A stretch of 64,000 nt of DNA from Symsagittifera roscoffensis (lineage: Eukaryota > Xenacoelomorpha > Acoela > Convolutidae), in assembly GCF_963678635.1 (NCBI RefSeq), contig NC_087065.1, positions 10,995,579 to 11,059,578 on the forward strand. The letters are read 5' to 3'. Under the pieces are notes generated by a model that saw only the letters and a list, made by a program, of their open reading frames with translations, had not been told where the DNA came from and ran no database searches. How positions within the stretch are numbered: the stretch's first letter is position 1; each line of letters starts with the position of its first letter. A program made the position numbers and the translations under genes. This document shows, one piece after another, positions 1 through 10,806 of this stretch.

Positions 1-13
1 AATAGTGAGCTCC

Positions 14-3000
14 ATGGAGTCGGATGTTCTGACCGAGTCAGTAACAGAAGACAGTGCCGATGATCAGCATGTTGCAAAGAAATTACCTGTCAGACGAGCC
101 AGGAAAGGGCTGAAGCGACTAAAAGGGAAGACAGGAAGTCGAGCCATGAACCCGAGAGTGGTGAAGTCAAGAGCCAACGCAGTGGTGACCTCTTTAACGA
201 GCGCAGGTCGTTCAGGCGAGAGCGGGCAGGGAGATAGTACAACACTGACAGGGGGAGAAAAAGAGAATCTGATACCCCCTATGCTCTTGGCAGGTCTGAC
301 CGTAACCGCCACAAGGTCGAAGAAGACGGCGCGAACCCTGGCAGACACTAAGTTAGAAATGGAAGTAATCAGTCAATGTGGATCTGGAGGACTTGAAGAT
401 TATAGGCCCTCGCGAATCAACATGGCCAAGTTGAAACTGGAAGGACAACTCGACGTGGTCGAGTACAGTCGAATAACTGTGCCGGAATCGGTCCATATGG
501 GAGATCCGGCAGGGGGTTATGTGGAGATGTTGAAAGCGAGGAACTCCGCGAGAGGGCACCTGATGGCTTGGAGCGAGAAGAGAGCCATGCAAGAATATTT
601 GAAGGGGCTTACGGAGAACTCTAACTTCAATCGAAGAGAGTATGGCACAGTGATGTCATCAGAAGCGAACGAAATCGGATTGGAAAAACTGCTAGAAATT
701 TCTTGGAGGGCGGCCCTCCAGAAATACTTTGATGAGACGATGAATGCACCTGCGACTGTAGCAGCATACCTGGCTCATCCTTGCGTGAGAACTGATCTGC
801 AAGTACGACTGGCTTGGTGCTTGATGGGCATCAAAAGGGCGGAGTATGAAGCCAGCAACGACTCGAAATCACGAGAACAGGAGCTAGAATTGATGGAAGC
901 TTTACGAACATTGATCTCAAAAGACGATTCAGCGATAGCATGGGCTAAACGGAAGGATGCCCTTTGCTTTGTCAGGTTTGTGGTGGGTCGCATCCCCACT
1001 CCTGTGTTGGGAGAATGTATAAAGATCATTCGGGAAAAGGGAGTTGATTGCGAAAGGAACTTCCTTAGGGCACTCCTAGAGCTATATCAGGACATGCCAT
1101 TGACCGTGCCAAACAAGGAGTCGAATGATATGGAAAGCTATCGCAAGTTGGAAGAAGTGAGAAGATACTCCAACAAAGAATTGAAAGTGAGTCGAGACTT
1201 GATTGAAGCGGTCAGAGGACAAAAAGAGTTTGCAACCCTAGGGAGACTGAAGTCGTTCCAATACGTGTCTGGCATACCAGGGATGGCGTATAATCCCTTC
1301 GTGAACGAAGAAGCCAGGGAAGCATACTTCGACTACGAGCAAGTCACAGTGCTCAACTTCTGGGTTGAACGAATTAAGGAGATCGGAATGCTGATGGTGG
1401 AACAACCCAAGCTGGGAATTATTTTGGAGGAACGAGTAGTCGAACCCTCGATTCCCGAGCTAAAAGGGCAAGTGAGTTTTGATTGTGGTTCTTGGGACGG
1501 TCCCTTGAAAACCAGTCTAGTGGTGATGTGGGAACTCATGAAGCCTTCCTGGTGTCCCCATCCTAACGCAGGCTTAATCTGGGACATGACCGCGGATGTC
1601 ATATTGGAAAGGGATGATGATGCGAGTTTATATGATCTGGCCATGATACATCACCTGCTAAGCATGAGATTGATGAAGAAGAAGAGCAACCCGTCCACGG
1701 AGCTGTCCGAGGAAGGTACGTCGAGTGATTGGTTGGAGCAAGGCACATGCTTGGCTCAACACAGTGGGATGGAAGGACATGTTTGTAACGTGGGACACTG
1801 CCTGATTACGCTGAGCGAGCAGCATCGACAACTGGCACGATTGTATGGAAGATTAAGCATGTCAGATAAGAGTGCCATGGAATTGGTCGCAGACTGCCAT
1901 GGGGTGACGGACGTAAACCTGATCACAGCCTTGGGATTTTGTAGCATGACGAGTTCGATAGAATCGCTCGAGCGCTTGGAGCGTGCCCATGAGCTAGTGG
2001 CGTCCCTCAGCGTGGAGATATTCCCTGGAGCATTACAGACAGAGCAAAAGATTGGAGGCTGGCGAGAAGCCCTAGAGAATGAAATGAATCTGAGGGATAG
2101 TGAAGCCTATCACAGACCTACTGGTTCAAAATATATGGTGGGTTCAAGCTCCGCGCCATACTGCAATAGCAAGTATCCTACGCACATGGTGGTGATGGAT
2201 GCGAGGACGCAACAGGTGTTGGTTGACCAGCTTTTCTCTGTGCCAAAATGCGTGAGGTTGGCCAGAATGTCAGAGAGGTCATATGACTTGTTGGCAAAGA
2301 TCTTTCGGGCAGTCCCGAAGAGATCCGAAGGCGAGTTGCAAGACGTTGTGGGTGAAGAGTTCATGATACTGAACGAAGGCAACGTGAGTGAGTTCCAGAA
2401 GCAGAAAGCGAGTGGAGCGTTACCCACTGAATTCCCCACCATAGAAGAGAAAGACGATCTACATAGAATCCTGATGGAAGTGGAACCGTTGCTGGGAGCC
2501 TCAGGGTATCGAACCCGAAGGAACATAGTGAGAACCCACGGGGAATATCCTTGCCACTGCTTAGCGCAGACGTTGTGGTACCCCAAACGTGGGAACCTGA
2601 TCCTAATTTGGGACGTGGAGGAGTTGTACTCCACGGGGTTGCCCGATCAGAATCAACCAGTGTCAATCGTGGTGGTTAGCGCCATGCTAGCAGTGAGATG
2701 GTTGGAGGCTTATGCGGACACAAATGAGCAGGAGACGGCCGTGCCGACTCCTGAACAGCTGAGCAACGTGAAAATGAGTAGTGAATTGGATCTTTTCAGA
2801 ACCACTTGCAAGGTTCTGAGAATACCTAAAGCCATTGAAAGAATATGGTCAAGGCAAAGATTGATGCCTTGGTTCCGTGCAGTGATGACATCTTGGATGT
2901 ATGAACGCGCGAAGCGTCACATGTCAAGGAACACGGAAGCCTATCAATCTTTCCAGCTAGACATAGGACCAGGAGCCTATAAGAGAGCTTTCCTGACGCA

Positions 3001-3292
3001 TAGAAACGCGGTCACCACTGCGGTGAAGCGAGTAGCTGGAGCGCCTTGTGTTACTGAAGATGAAAAGAAAGAGGTCTTAAGAGCTGACCTAGAACGAAAC
3101 GTGAGCCTGTGTCTTCACAACAGCTTTTGCAGGAACCGGGAGCAGAAGGTGAATGTGGACTTACTACCTTGTTGCAAACCGAGGCTGTTGGAGCAGGAGG
3201 GTTGGGGCACGGCCCGCAACTCTCTGGACATGTTAGAGAAAGTTCTGGAAGACAGTGACGCTGAACATCAGGATGGAGAAATGATGGAATGA
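14..3292 (+). CDS. Uncharacterised ~1092-aa protein, probably the 3' ORF of an LTR retroelement (5' end may lie outside the window)
   Basis: This is a single uninterrupted frame of about 1.09 kb codons, and it stays open to the left edge of the window. I use the first ATG (14), but the true start may lie upstream. I do not recognise a conserved domain. The N-terminal ~60 residues are rich in Lys/Arg (a likely nucleic-acid-binding or nuclear-targeting tail), the middle is mostly helical-looking, a Cys/His-rich patch lies around residues 575-600, and the last ~15 residues are acidic. There is no signal peptide or clear membrane segment. Two decayed relatives lie on the minus strand at 6424-7600 and 10807-11983 and align with the C-terminal ~40%, so this is a multi-copy family. 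The stop is followed 8 bases later by a 26-base all-purine run and then a TG, as expected just upstream of a 3' LTR. That context suggests a retroelement-borne accessory ORF; it could instead be an expanded host family. Coding status is secure, function is unknown. Confidence 0.8.
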   Translation: MESDVLTESVTEDSADDQHVAKKLPVRRARKGLKRLKGKTGSRAMNPRVVKSRANAVVTSLTSAGRSGESGQGDSTTLTGGEKENLIPPMLLAGLTVTATRSKKTARTLADTKLEMEVISQCGSGGLEDYRPSRINMAKLKLEGQLDVVEYSRITVPESVHMGDPAGGYVEMLKARNSARGHLMAWSEKRAMQEYLKGLTENSNFNRREYGTVMSSEANEIGLEKLLEISWRAALQKYFDETMNAPATVAAYLAHPCVRTDLQVRLAWCLMGIKRAEYEASNDSKSREQELELMEALRTLISKDDSAIAWAKRKDALCFVRFVVGRIPTPVLGECIKIIREKGVDCERNFLRALLELYQDMPLTVPNKESNDMESYRKLEEVRRYSNKELKVSRDLIEAVRGQKEFATLGRLKSFQYVSGIPGMAYNPFVNEEAREAYFDYEQVTVLNFWVERIKEIGMLMVEQPKLGIILEERVVEPSIPELKGQVSFDCGSWDGPLKTSLVVMWELMKPSWCPHPNAGLIWDMTADVILERDDDASLYDLAMIHHLLSMRLMKKKSNPSTELSEEGTSSDWLEQGTCLAQHSGMEGHVCNVGHCLITLSEQHRQLARLYGRLSMSDKSAMELVADCHGVTDVNLITALGFCSMTSSIESLERLERAHELVASLSVEIFPGALQTEQKIGGWREALENEMNLRDSEAYHRPTGSKYMVGSSSAPYCNSKYPTHMVVMDARTQQVLVDQLFSVPKCVRLARMSERSYDLLAKIFRAVPKRSEGELQDVVGEEFMILNEGNVSEFQKQKASGALPTEFPTIEEKDDLHRILMEVEPLLGASGYRTRRNIVRTHGEYPCHCLAQTLWYPKRGNLILIWDVEELYSTGLPDQNQPVSIVVVSAMLAVRWLEAYADTNEQETAVPTPEQLSNVKMSSELDLFRTTCKVLRIPKAIERIWSRQRLMPWFRAVMTSWMYERAKRHMSRNTEAYQSFQLDIGPGAYKRAFLTHRNAVTTAVKRVAGAPCVTEDEKKEVLRADLERNVSLCLHNSFCRNREQKVNVDLLPCCKPRLLEQEGWGTARNSLDMLEKVLEDSDAEHQDGEMME

Positions 3293-3300
3293 AGATGACC

Positions 3301-3326
3301 GAAGGAGAGAAGAGAAGGAGAAAAAA
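3301..3326 (+). promoter_or_regulatory. Polypurine-tract-like run
   Basis: Twenty-six consecutive purines begin 8 bases after the stop of the preceding ORF, and a TG dinucleotide follows at 3329. This is the layout of a plus-strand primer (PPT) abutting a 3' LTR. The decayed relative at 6424 also has a purine-rich run, with few interruptions, about 50 bases past its stop. A simple low-complexity run is the alternative. Confidence 0.4.
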
Positions 3327-3328
3327 CT

Positions 3329-4044
3329 TGATTGTCTTTGTGTGTAAAAACTTGAACAAATCAACCAAGTTTTGATTATTGAACTTGTGAAACTTTTTGT
3401 TTTGATTTAGTTTGGTCAGACCAAACTTTGAAAATTGTTGCAATTGTTAAAATTGTTGAAATTGTTGATTTTAGTTACTACTATCTATGTATGTATATAA
3501 GGAGCATAGGTGAGTATATTTACCTATTTATTCCCGACTGAAGTTTTTAACCTGTGTAAGACACAAATTCACTGTGTGGCGACATGGTAAGTTTGAGTAA
3601 ACTCGCTCGAGAAGGGTGGGTAACTCAATAACTTTCCTAGCCACAGAGTTTCTTAGTTTTAATATTGAAAGGACCGCATAAATGACTAATTATACTTGGT
3701 GAGTGAAGTTAAGTTAATTTTAACGGGTGCGTGGCCGTGCCACGTCCCACTTTTTAATCAGAAGCGAAAAGAAGTTTTATGGCGAGATGACGTAAGTAGT
3801 CAGAAAGGAAATTTTATCTAGGACACTCCTCATGGTGCAACTTTTGTGAAAATGTTGAAAGGCAGTGAGATGTAGTACGATGCCATTTGTGAACACGTAG
3901 TGAGTTGAGGTGGAGTAGATAAATTTCATTTTCTTATGCGATTTGTAAGATTGGTTACAGAAAACTGGATACCTACTTGACGATAACCCGGTGTTGTGCG
4001 ATCAATAGGGACATTGATGGAGACTTGTCCGGGGAGTATGCGCC
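3329..4044 (+). other. LTR-like / promoter-like stretch and unassigned sequence
   Basis: This stretch has no coding frame. It starts TG after the purine tract and contains an AATTGTT-type microsatellite at about 3430-3470. A TATATAA box lies at 3494-3500, and about 90 bases downstream is ATG followed directly by GTAAGT (GT at 3587-3588). The combination suggests an LTR U3/R region, or a Pol II promoter with a first exon ending in a start codon. No second LTR copy is visible, so the boundary is undefined. Nothing is recognised from 3600 to 4044. Confidence 0.3.
3494..3500 (+). promoter_or_regulatory. TATA box (TATATAA)
   Basis: TATATAAGG in an otherwise mixed sequence, about 90 bases upstream of a strong GTAAGT donor. 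It is probably the promoter of the putative LTR that follows the 14-3292 ORF. Confidence 0.35.
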
Positions 4045-4178
4045 GTTAATGAGATTGTCAAATTTGCTGAAATTTTATTCGAAGGTTGGCAAGATAGTGC
4101 AGATAACTGATAACGAGTGCGCTCATTAGTAGTTATCTTGATTTAATAGGAAGAGGTTTTATGATCGACTGTAGTGTT

Positions 4179-4612
4179 TTAATCCCGCAGGTCTTGAATC
4201 TCAAGATAAATTTTCACATCGTCTTGAAAGCTCAAATATAGGTATAACATTACTCCGAGATTCTTCACATTGACTTTTACTTCAATATTTTTTTTATCCA
4301 GGGCAATTGTGTAAATTTGATCATCTTTTCTAACATGTTTTCTACTGAAGATGACGAGTTCTATTTTTTTTTGCATTAAGTTGGTGTAAGTGTCAGTGAA
4401 ACAACTGTGATAAATTATTGCATTTTTTTTCAAGCTCTCTTAAAGCAGTTTTAATGTTTTTGCCCTCACAGAAAAGAATTGTGTCATCTACATACTGAAC
4501 TACTTTGCATGAATCAGTCAACTGCTTGTTAAGATCGTTGATGTACAGATTTGAAATAAGAGGCCATAGAACAGTTCCTTGCGGGTCATTTCTAAGAAGT
4601 GAGAAATATTAA
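4179..4612 (-). pseudogene. Non-LTR retrotransposon (LINE) reverse-transcriptase remnant, copy 1
   Basis: Read on the minus strand, the upper part gives a PQGTVL-type motif, then NLYINDL, then YVDDT. These are the palm motifs of a jockey/CR1-type LINE RT. The lower part gives the NLGV...LSFQDDVK stretch that normally follows about 80 residues later. The frame is split near 4434, and there is no endonuclease or 3' tail, so this is a truncated dead fragment of about 145 codons. It is carried inside the 4.39 kb tandem unit. Confidence 0.75.
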
Positions 4613-4706
4613 TTATCAATAAGGGCATCGGTCGCTGATGAAAAAAAGTAACAGGTCTATAACAAGTTCAGAAAACTTTATTTTTCGAGTTTTGTTTTTA
4701 TGTTAA

Positions 4707-5490
4707 ATGTAACAGTCGCCTACTTAAGTCAGATATGAAGTTAAAGAAAAATAGGCCATATAACCATTGGCTCAAGAGTCAGTGACATTATTTCTTGTGT
4801 TTTTCTACCTCAAAAATGGAGCCAATTCGGTTCACTTGCAATATGAGACTAAAACCCGTGTTACAGCTTAAAGCCCACTGCCAAAATACCCCCTTCTAGA
4901 AAATACGAACGCCCCCATACTCGAGTCTCAAAATACCTAAAATACGCGAACGCCGTTAAAAACAGGGTCGGAAACTTATGTAGAATTACTTTTTATTAGA
5001 CAGTGGACCTTTCATACATTTCAGATGGATCAACCTAAAAACTCTCCCTAACTCAACATAACAACATAAACGCACTGAAGAAAATTAATGTAACAGTCGC
5101 CTACTTAAGTCACATATGAGCTCAAAGAAAAATAGGCCCTATAACCATTGGCTCAAGAGTCAGGGACACTATCTCTTGTGTTTTTCTACCTCGAACGGTC
5201 GGAGCCAATTCGGTTCACTTGCAACATGAGACTAAAATCCTCGTTACAGCTTAAAGGCCACTACCAAAATACCCCCCACTCTAGAAAATAAGAACGTGCC
5301 CAGACTTAGGTCTCAAAATACCCAAAGTACGCGAACGTCGTTAAAAACAGGGTCGGAACAGTCCGTACAGTTACTTTTCATTAGACAGTGGAACTTTGAT
5401 CCTTTTCAGATGGATCAACCTAAAACTCTCCTTATCTCTACATAACAGTTACAAAACACACTCAAGAAAACTAAATCGGGTACTCACATA
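4707..5490 (+). repeat. Two diverged ~391 bp direct repeats
   Basis: ATGTAACAGTCGCCTACTT begins at 4707 and again at 5098. The two blocks are similar throughout but clearly diverged. Equivalent blocks occur in the second tandem unit (9099, 9490) and once in each 3.9 kb unit (26169, 30069). This is a non-coding dispersed repeat family. Confidence 0.8.
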
Positions 5491-6423
5491 ACAGCAAACT
5501 CGAGAATTGAGGTAACTAATTTAATCAGTAACTCTAGCATTAAGGTGATTAAGTTTCAACTCAAGAAGTTTGTAATCAATTAATTCCAGCAAGGGAAATG
5601 AGTTTTGACTCGAGAATTGAGTTTTTGAACTGGACCATTGGGAGACCCCAGCTGTCCAGCTTTCCACCGAGGGTTTACTCTGGTTCACTTCTTATTTGTC
5701 CCTGCTTTGTTTGCAATCGCTCTGCTTCCTATTCAGGATAGGACAGCTCTACTCGTGTTTGATTTATATCTGGAAATTGCGAAGAGCAATTTCCCGCTGC
5801 TTTTTTTTTCACTACTTTCTCGCAATTGTAATTCGGTGGATCTGATCTTTTATTTCTGATATTTTCAGTTTTCGCGAGAAAGTTGAGCATGACAGGCTCA
5901 ATTCGAATTTTTGAAAAATTACATTTCACCCCAAAATTAAGTTGTCCGTATTTCTCAAGGTCAAAGTTCCAAATATGACCGACTGGCACATTCTCCCCGG
6001 ACTCAAGATTGATGTCCTCATCGCGTGTTGCGTCTGCCAGTGAGTACCCAGAATGCTGAGTTTTGCTCAAGATACAGTGCCAGTGGTCATTTACAGAAGT
6101 TTGCAGCAGATTTTAACTTTATCTACACCCCAAAATTCACAACCATATAAAATTGTCACACTATCGCTGAACAGCAATCAAAAATTTCATATACTCGACC
6201 TTAAATCTCCGCTCATGAAGCTAATGATCAAAATTTCGTTTGTCCTATCCAATCGGAAAATTGTCATGCAGCATTTTAATTTGTATAATAATTATGGCAT
6301 ATTAATAACAATATGTTGTTTCGTTAAAATTTCCTTTTCGTGACCTCGGATTTCATCCGAGTTCACACTCGAGCCCCTTTCCTTCCCTCTCAAGACTCAA
6401 GAAATCCACATTGAGCTCCCTGC
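5491..6423 (+). repeat. Dispersed repeat segment shared with 26550-27060
   Basis: This stretch aligns with 26550-27060 and 30460-30970 (motifs CGGGTACTCACATAACAG and CAATCGCTCTGCTTCC). Its minus strand keeps an open peptide at 5729-6070 containing VGHIW.FDLEK. Related peptides are open in the 26-32 kb repeats. There is no known domain. Copy 2 lies at 9883-10806. Confidence 0.6.
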
Positions 6424-7600
6424 TCATTTCGTATTACTAGCCTTCGAGATGCTAGGCCCTGATGAGTTTGACATCGTGATCTGCCTTAGCAGCTCTTCCT
6501 CATCATCGGAGCTGATTACGATCTCTTCCCATGCTTTTAATTGTTTGAAGGATCGCATCCACTCCCTCTGCTCTTGCAACTTCTTTGCCTGATTTGGTAA
6601 ACCTTTCACTTTCGATTCCCTGTTCAAGCAAAAAGAATTGTGCAGGCTCAAGCTCACGTTCTTCGCCAAGTCCTCCTCGAGTATCGATTCTCTCGCTTTG
6701 GTATTGTCTCTAGACACCCTACCGACTCTTTTCCAACCTGTCGTGCTCGCATTTCGATGGGTCAGCAGAGGTCTCTTGGAGGCTTCCGGTCCTATCTCTG
6801 CCAGAAACTGTCGATATTCCTTGCTAAAATTTTTCATGTGGTCTTTCGTCACCATATACAATCAAAATGTCAATGTCGCTCGAAACCACGTGATGACTTT
6901 TATGCGGCTCCATACGTGCCTGATATCCATAGGTATGGCAATTACCTTGCACGCCGTCTCAAACAACTCAAGTCTTCTGCTATGATCGATAGCGTATATC
7001 TACACTGTTCATCGGCTTCCCGATGGTATTCTGTCTCTCGAAATCACTCGTGTTTTCACCTTCCAAACTCAAGAGTTCTTCTCCCCAGATTTCACTCAAG
7101 TCATCTCTTTGTTCCCTCGGCTCCGTTCCCAGTATCTTCTTTAAAAGCTTGTGTGATTGATGTGACATTCGAGCCAGTCGTACGCACTTGGGTACCGAGA
7201 AGGCCTTGTCTACCAGTATCCTTTGGCTGGACACCTCCACCATCGCCATGTGCAATGGATAGTGGCTCCCACATAGGTTGGCCATGAGTGATCCCACCAA
7301 GGATTTTGCATTTACTGGCAGACCGTAAGCCTCGCTCACTGCAAATCCCAATTCCGCCTCAAGACCAATCTTCCACCCTCTGATGTGTTTCTGGATGGTT
7401 TGCAACGCCCCCGGCCACGACTCCACCTTCAAGGCTGTCACCAAATGGTGCTCAGACTCCAGCATCTCCAGTGATTGCAAACTGCACATTGTTGAGAAGA
7501 ACCCCTGCGCCGTTGCTATATTCACTGTAGTGTTTGCATAGCACTCAGCCACTATCTGCACTTCGCTTTTCTCTCTTTCTGTTATGTCGCCAAACCATCA
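6424..7600 (-). pseudogene. Decayed relative of the 14-3292 protein, copy 1
   Basis: On the minus strand, 7561-6980 encodes a stretch alignable with about residues 620-800 of the 14-3292 product, including FSVPKCVRLARMS in both. After a deletion of roughly 130 residues, the 6960-6424 part matches the C-terminal region, including THRNA.TT..KRV and NVSL.LHNSFC. Breaks are a frame change near 7561, a frame change at about 6975, and a TGA at about 6862 where the intact protein has Trp. Everything upstream of about residue 610 is absent or unrecognisable. A purine-rich run follows the stop, as it does after the intact gene. Confidence 0.8.
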
Positions 7601-8570
7601 AAACAGCTTCTGTCGCTGACTCCCTGCATTCATCCTGCGCTTCTAACTGCAGGATGGCGTTCAACATCACTGCCATCCTCTCATCAGTCCAGGAAAACAA
7701 TCAAAAACAAAGCAAATATTTATAAAATAGACAAACATTTTTGCATTTTATTATTGAGGATTTACTGTTACCATGCATTGAAAAAACGCTAACACATGCA
7801 CCAAAATTCGCTAATTGGAAGCTATAACGTTATAATTGCAGCGTTACAGTTATGAGAGCTAAATGTCAACGTCAGCTTCAAATTCCTGTCTAAAATACCA
7901 AAAGTAGTCTAAAAATTGAAAATATGCAGACCAGTTTCTCTTGTCACTGACACTACTTTCTTTCAATTAGTCACGAATGACAGAGATCAAAATTTAAAAC
8001 ATATACACGAGGCGTAGCTTCGCGTCACTTGCTATACAACACGAACATAAACAACAGTCGGAAATGAAACAAAAATGTTGAAAAAAAATTAAAAAAATAG
8101 GACTACTAAGATTGTCGGATGCCGGACATCCGAAATTTTTGGTAGTTCTAGTTTTTTTGGACTTAACTTTTGTACCAAACTTGCTTACATTTTGAAAAAT
8201 ACTATTTTACAGATGAAAAAACTGTGTTAAAGTTAAATTTTTGGTCTGAACTCCCTTCGGCTTAAAGTCCCGTCGGCTTGTTGTCCCAGACCCAAAAACC
8301 AAAAATTTCTTATGTCCCGATAAACACTTAATTTGCCAGTATTTTCAAATGTACAAGTGTAAATCAAATTGTTTAATCAAGTTATAAATCGATCCTTGTT
8401 ATAACTCAAGTTTTATTTGCCCTGCTAAGTTGTTTTGTTAATGAGATTGTCAAATTTGCTGAAATTTTATTCGAAGGTTGGCAAGATAGTGCAGATAACT
8501 GATAACGAGTGCGCTCATTAGTAGTTATCTTGATTTAATAGGAAGAGGTTTTATGATCGACTGTAGTGTT

Positions 8571-9004
8571 TTAATCCCGCAGGTCTTGAATCTCAAGATA
8601 AATTTTCACATCGTCTTGAAAGCTCAAATATAGGTATAACATTACTCCGAGATTCTTCACATTGACTTTTACTTCAATATTTTTTTTATCCAGGGCAATT
8701 GTGTAAATTTGATCATCTTTTCTAACATGTTTTCTACTGAAGATGACGAGTTCTATTTTTTTTTGCATTAAGTTGGTGTAAGTGTCAGTGAAACAACTGT
8801 GATAAATTATTGCATTTTTTTTCAAGCTCTCTTAAAGCAGTTTTAATGTTTTTGCCCTCACAGAAAAGAATTGTGTCATCTACATACTGAACTACTTTGC
8901 ATGAATCAGTCAACTGCTTGTTAAGATCGTTGATGTACAGATTTGAAATAAGAGGCCATAGAACAGTTCCTTGCGGGTCATTTCTAAGAAGTGAGAAATA
9001 TTAA
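8571..9004 (-). pseudogene. LINE reverse-transcriptase remnant, copy 2
   Basis: Duplicate of 4179-4612 at +4392 with the same motifs and the same frame break. It was dead before the duplication. Confidence 0.75.
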
Positions 9005-10806
9005 TTATCAATAAGGGCATCGGTCGCTGATGAAAAAAAGTAACAGGTCTATAACAAGTTCAGAAAACTTTATTTTTCGAGTTTTGTTTTTATGTTAAAT
9101 GTAACAGTCGCCTACTTAAGTCAGATATGAAGTTAAAGAAAAATAGGCCATATAACCATTGGCTCAAGAGTCAGTGACATTATTTCTTGTGTTTTTCTAC
9201 CTCAAAAATGGAGCCAATTCGGTTCACTTGCAATATGAGACTAAAACCCGTGTTACAGCTTAAAGCCCACTGCCAAAATACCCCCTTCTAGAAAATACGA
9301 ACGCCCCCATACTCGAGTCTCAAAATACCTAAAATACGCGAACGCCGTTAAAAACAGGGTCGGAAACTTATGTAGAATTACTTTTTATTAGACAGTGGAC
9401 CTTTCATACATTTCAGATGGATCAACCTAAAAACTCTCCCTAACTCAACATAACAACATAAACGCACTGAAGAAAATTAATGTAACAGTCGCCTACTTAA
9501 GTCACATATGAGCTCAAAGAAAAATAGGCCCTATAACCATTGGCTCAAGAGTCAGGGACACTATCTCTTGTGTTTTTCTACCTCGAACGGTCGGAGCCAA
9601 TTCGGTTCACTTGCAACATGAGACTAAAATCCTCGTTACAGCTTAAAGGCCACTACCAAAATACTCCCCACTCTAGAAAATAAGAACGTGCCCAGACTTA
9701 GGTCTCAAAATACCCAAAGTACGCGAACGTCGTTAAAAACAGGGTCGGAACAGTCCGTACAGTTACTTTTCATTAGACAGTGGAACTTTGATCCTTTTCA
9801 GATGGATCAACCTAAAACTCTCCTTATCTCTACATAACAGTTACAAAACACACTCAAGAAAACTAAATCGGGTACTCACATAACAGCAAACTCGAGAATT
9901 GAGGTAACTAAATTAATCAGTAACTCTAGCATTAAGGTGATTAAGTTTCAACTCAAGAAGTTTGTAATCAATTAATTCCAGCAAGGGAAATGAGTTTTGA
10001 CTCGAGAATTGAGTTTTTGAACTGGACCATTGGGAGACCCCAGCTGTCTAGCTTTCCACCGAGGGTTTACTCTGGTTCACTTCTTATTTGTCCCTGCTTT
10101 GTTTGCAATCGCTCTGCTTCCTATTCAGGATAGGACAGCTCTACTCGGGTTTGATTTATATCTGGAAATTGCGAAGAGCAATTTCCCGCTGCTTTTTTTT
10201 TCACTACTTTCTCGCAATTGTAATTCGGTGGATCTGATCTTTTATTTTCAGTTTTCGCGAGAAAGTTGAGCATGACAGGCTCAATTCGAATTTTTGAAAA
10301 ATTACATTTCACCCCAAAATTAAGTTGTCCGTATTTCTCAAGGTCAAAGTTCCAAATATGACCGACTGGCACATTCTCCCCGGACTCAAGATTGATGTCC
10401 TCATCGCGTGTTGCGTCTGCCAGTGAGTACCCAGAATGCTGAGTTTTGCTCAAGATACAGTGCCAGTGGTCATTTACAGAAGTTTGCAGCAGATTTTAAC
10501 TTTATCTACACCCCAAAATTCACAACCATATAAAATTGTCACACTATCGCTGAACAGCAATCAAAAATTTCATATACTCGACCTTAAATCTCCGCTCATG
10601 AAGCTAATGATCAAAATTTCGTTTGTCCTATCCAATCGGAAAATTGTCATGCAGCATTTTAATTTGTATAATAATTATGGCATATTAATAACAATATGTT
10701 GTTTCGTTAAAATTTCCTTTTCGTGACCTCGGATTTCATCCGAGTTCACACTCGAGCCCCTTTCCTTCCCTCTCAAGACTCAAGAAATCCACATTGAGCT
10801 CCCTGC

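Larger units (their letters stand above)
4045..8436 (+). repeat. 4.39 kb tandem duplication, unit 1
   Basis: The sequence from GTTAATGAGATTG at 4045 onward recurs at 8437 and again at 12820. Units 1 and 2 are near-identical by eye; one 9-base length difference is visible near 5855 versus 10245, along with scattered substitutions. The unit contains a LINE RT remnant (minus), two diverged 391 bp repeats, a segment shared with the 26-31 kb region, and a decayed copy of the 14-3292 protein gene (minus). High identity implies a recent event or an assembly artefact. Confidence 0.9.

Noticed and set aside
2110-2634. 174-codon minus-strand frame opposite the unknown protein gene
   Set aside because: Shadow of a long, well-supported plus-strand frame.
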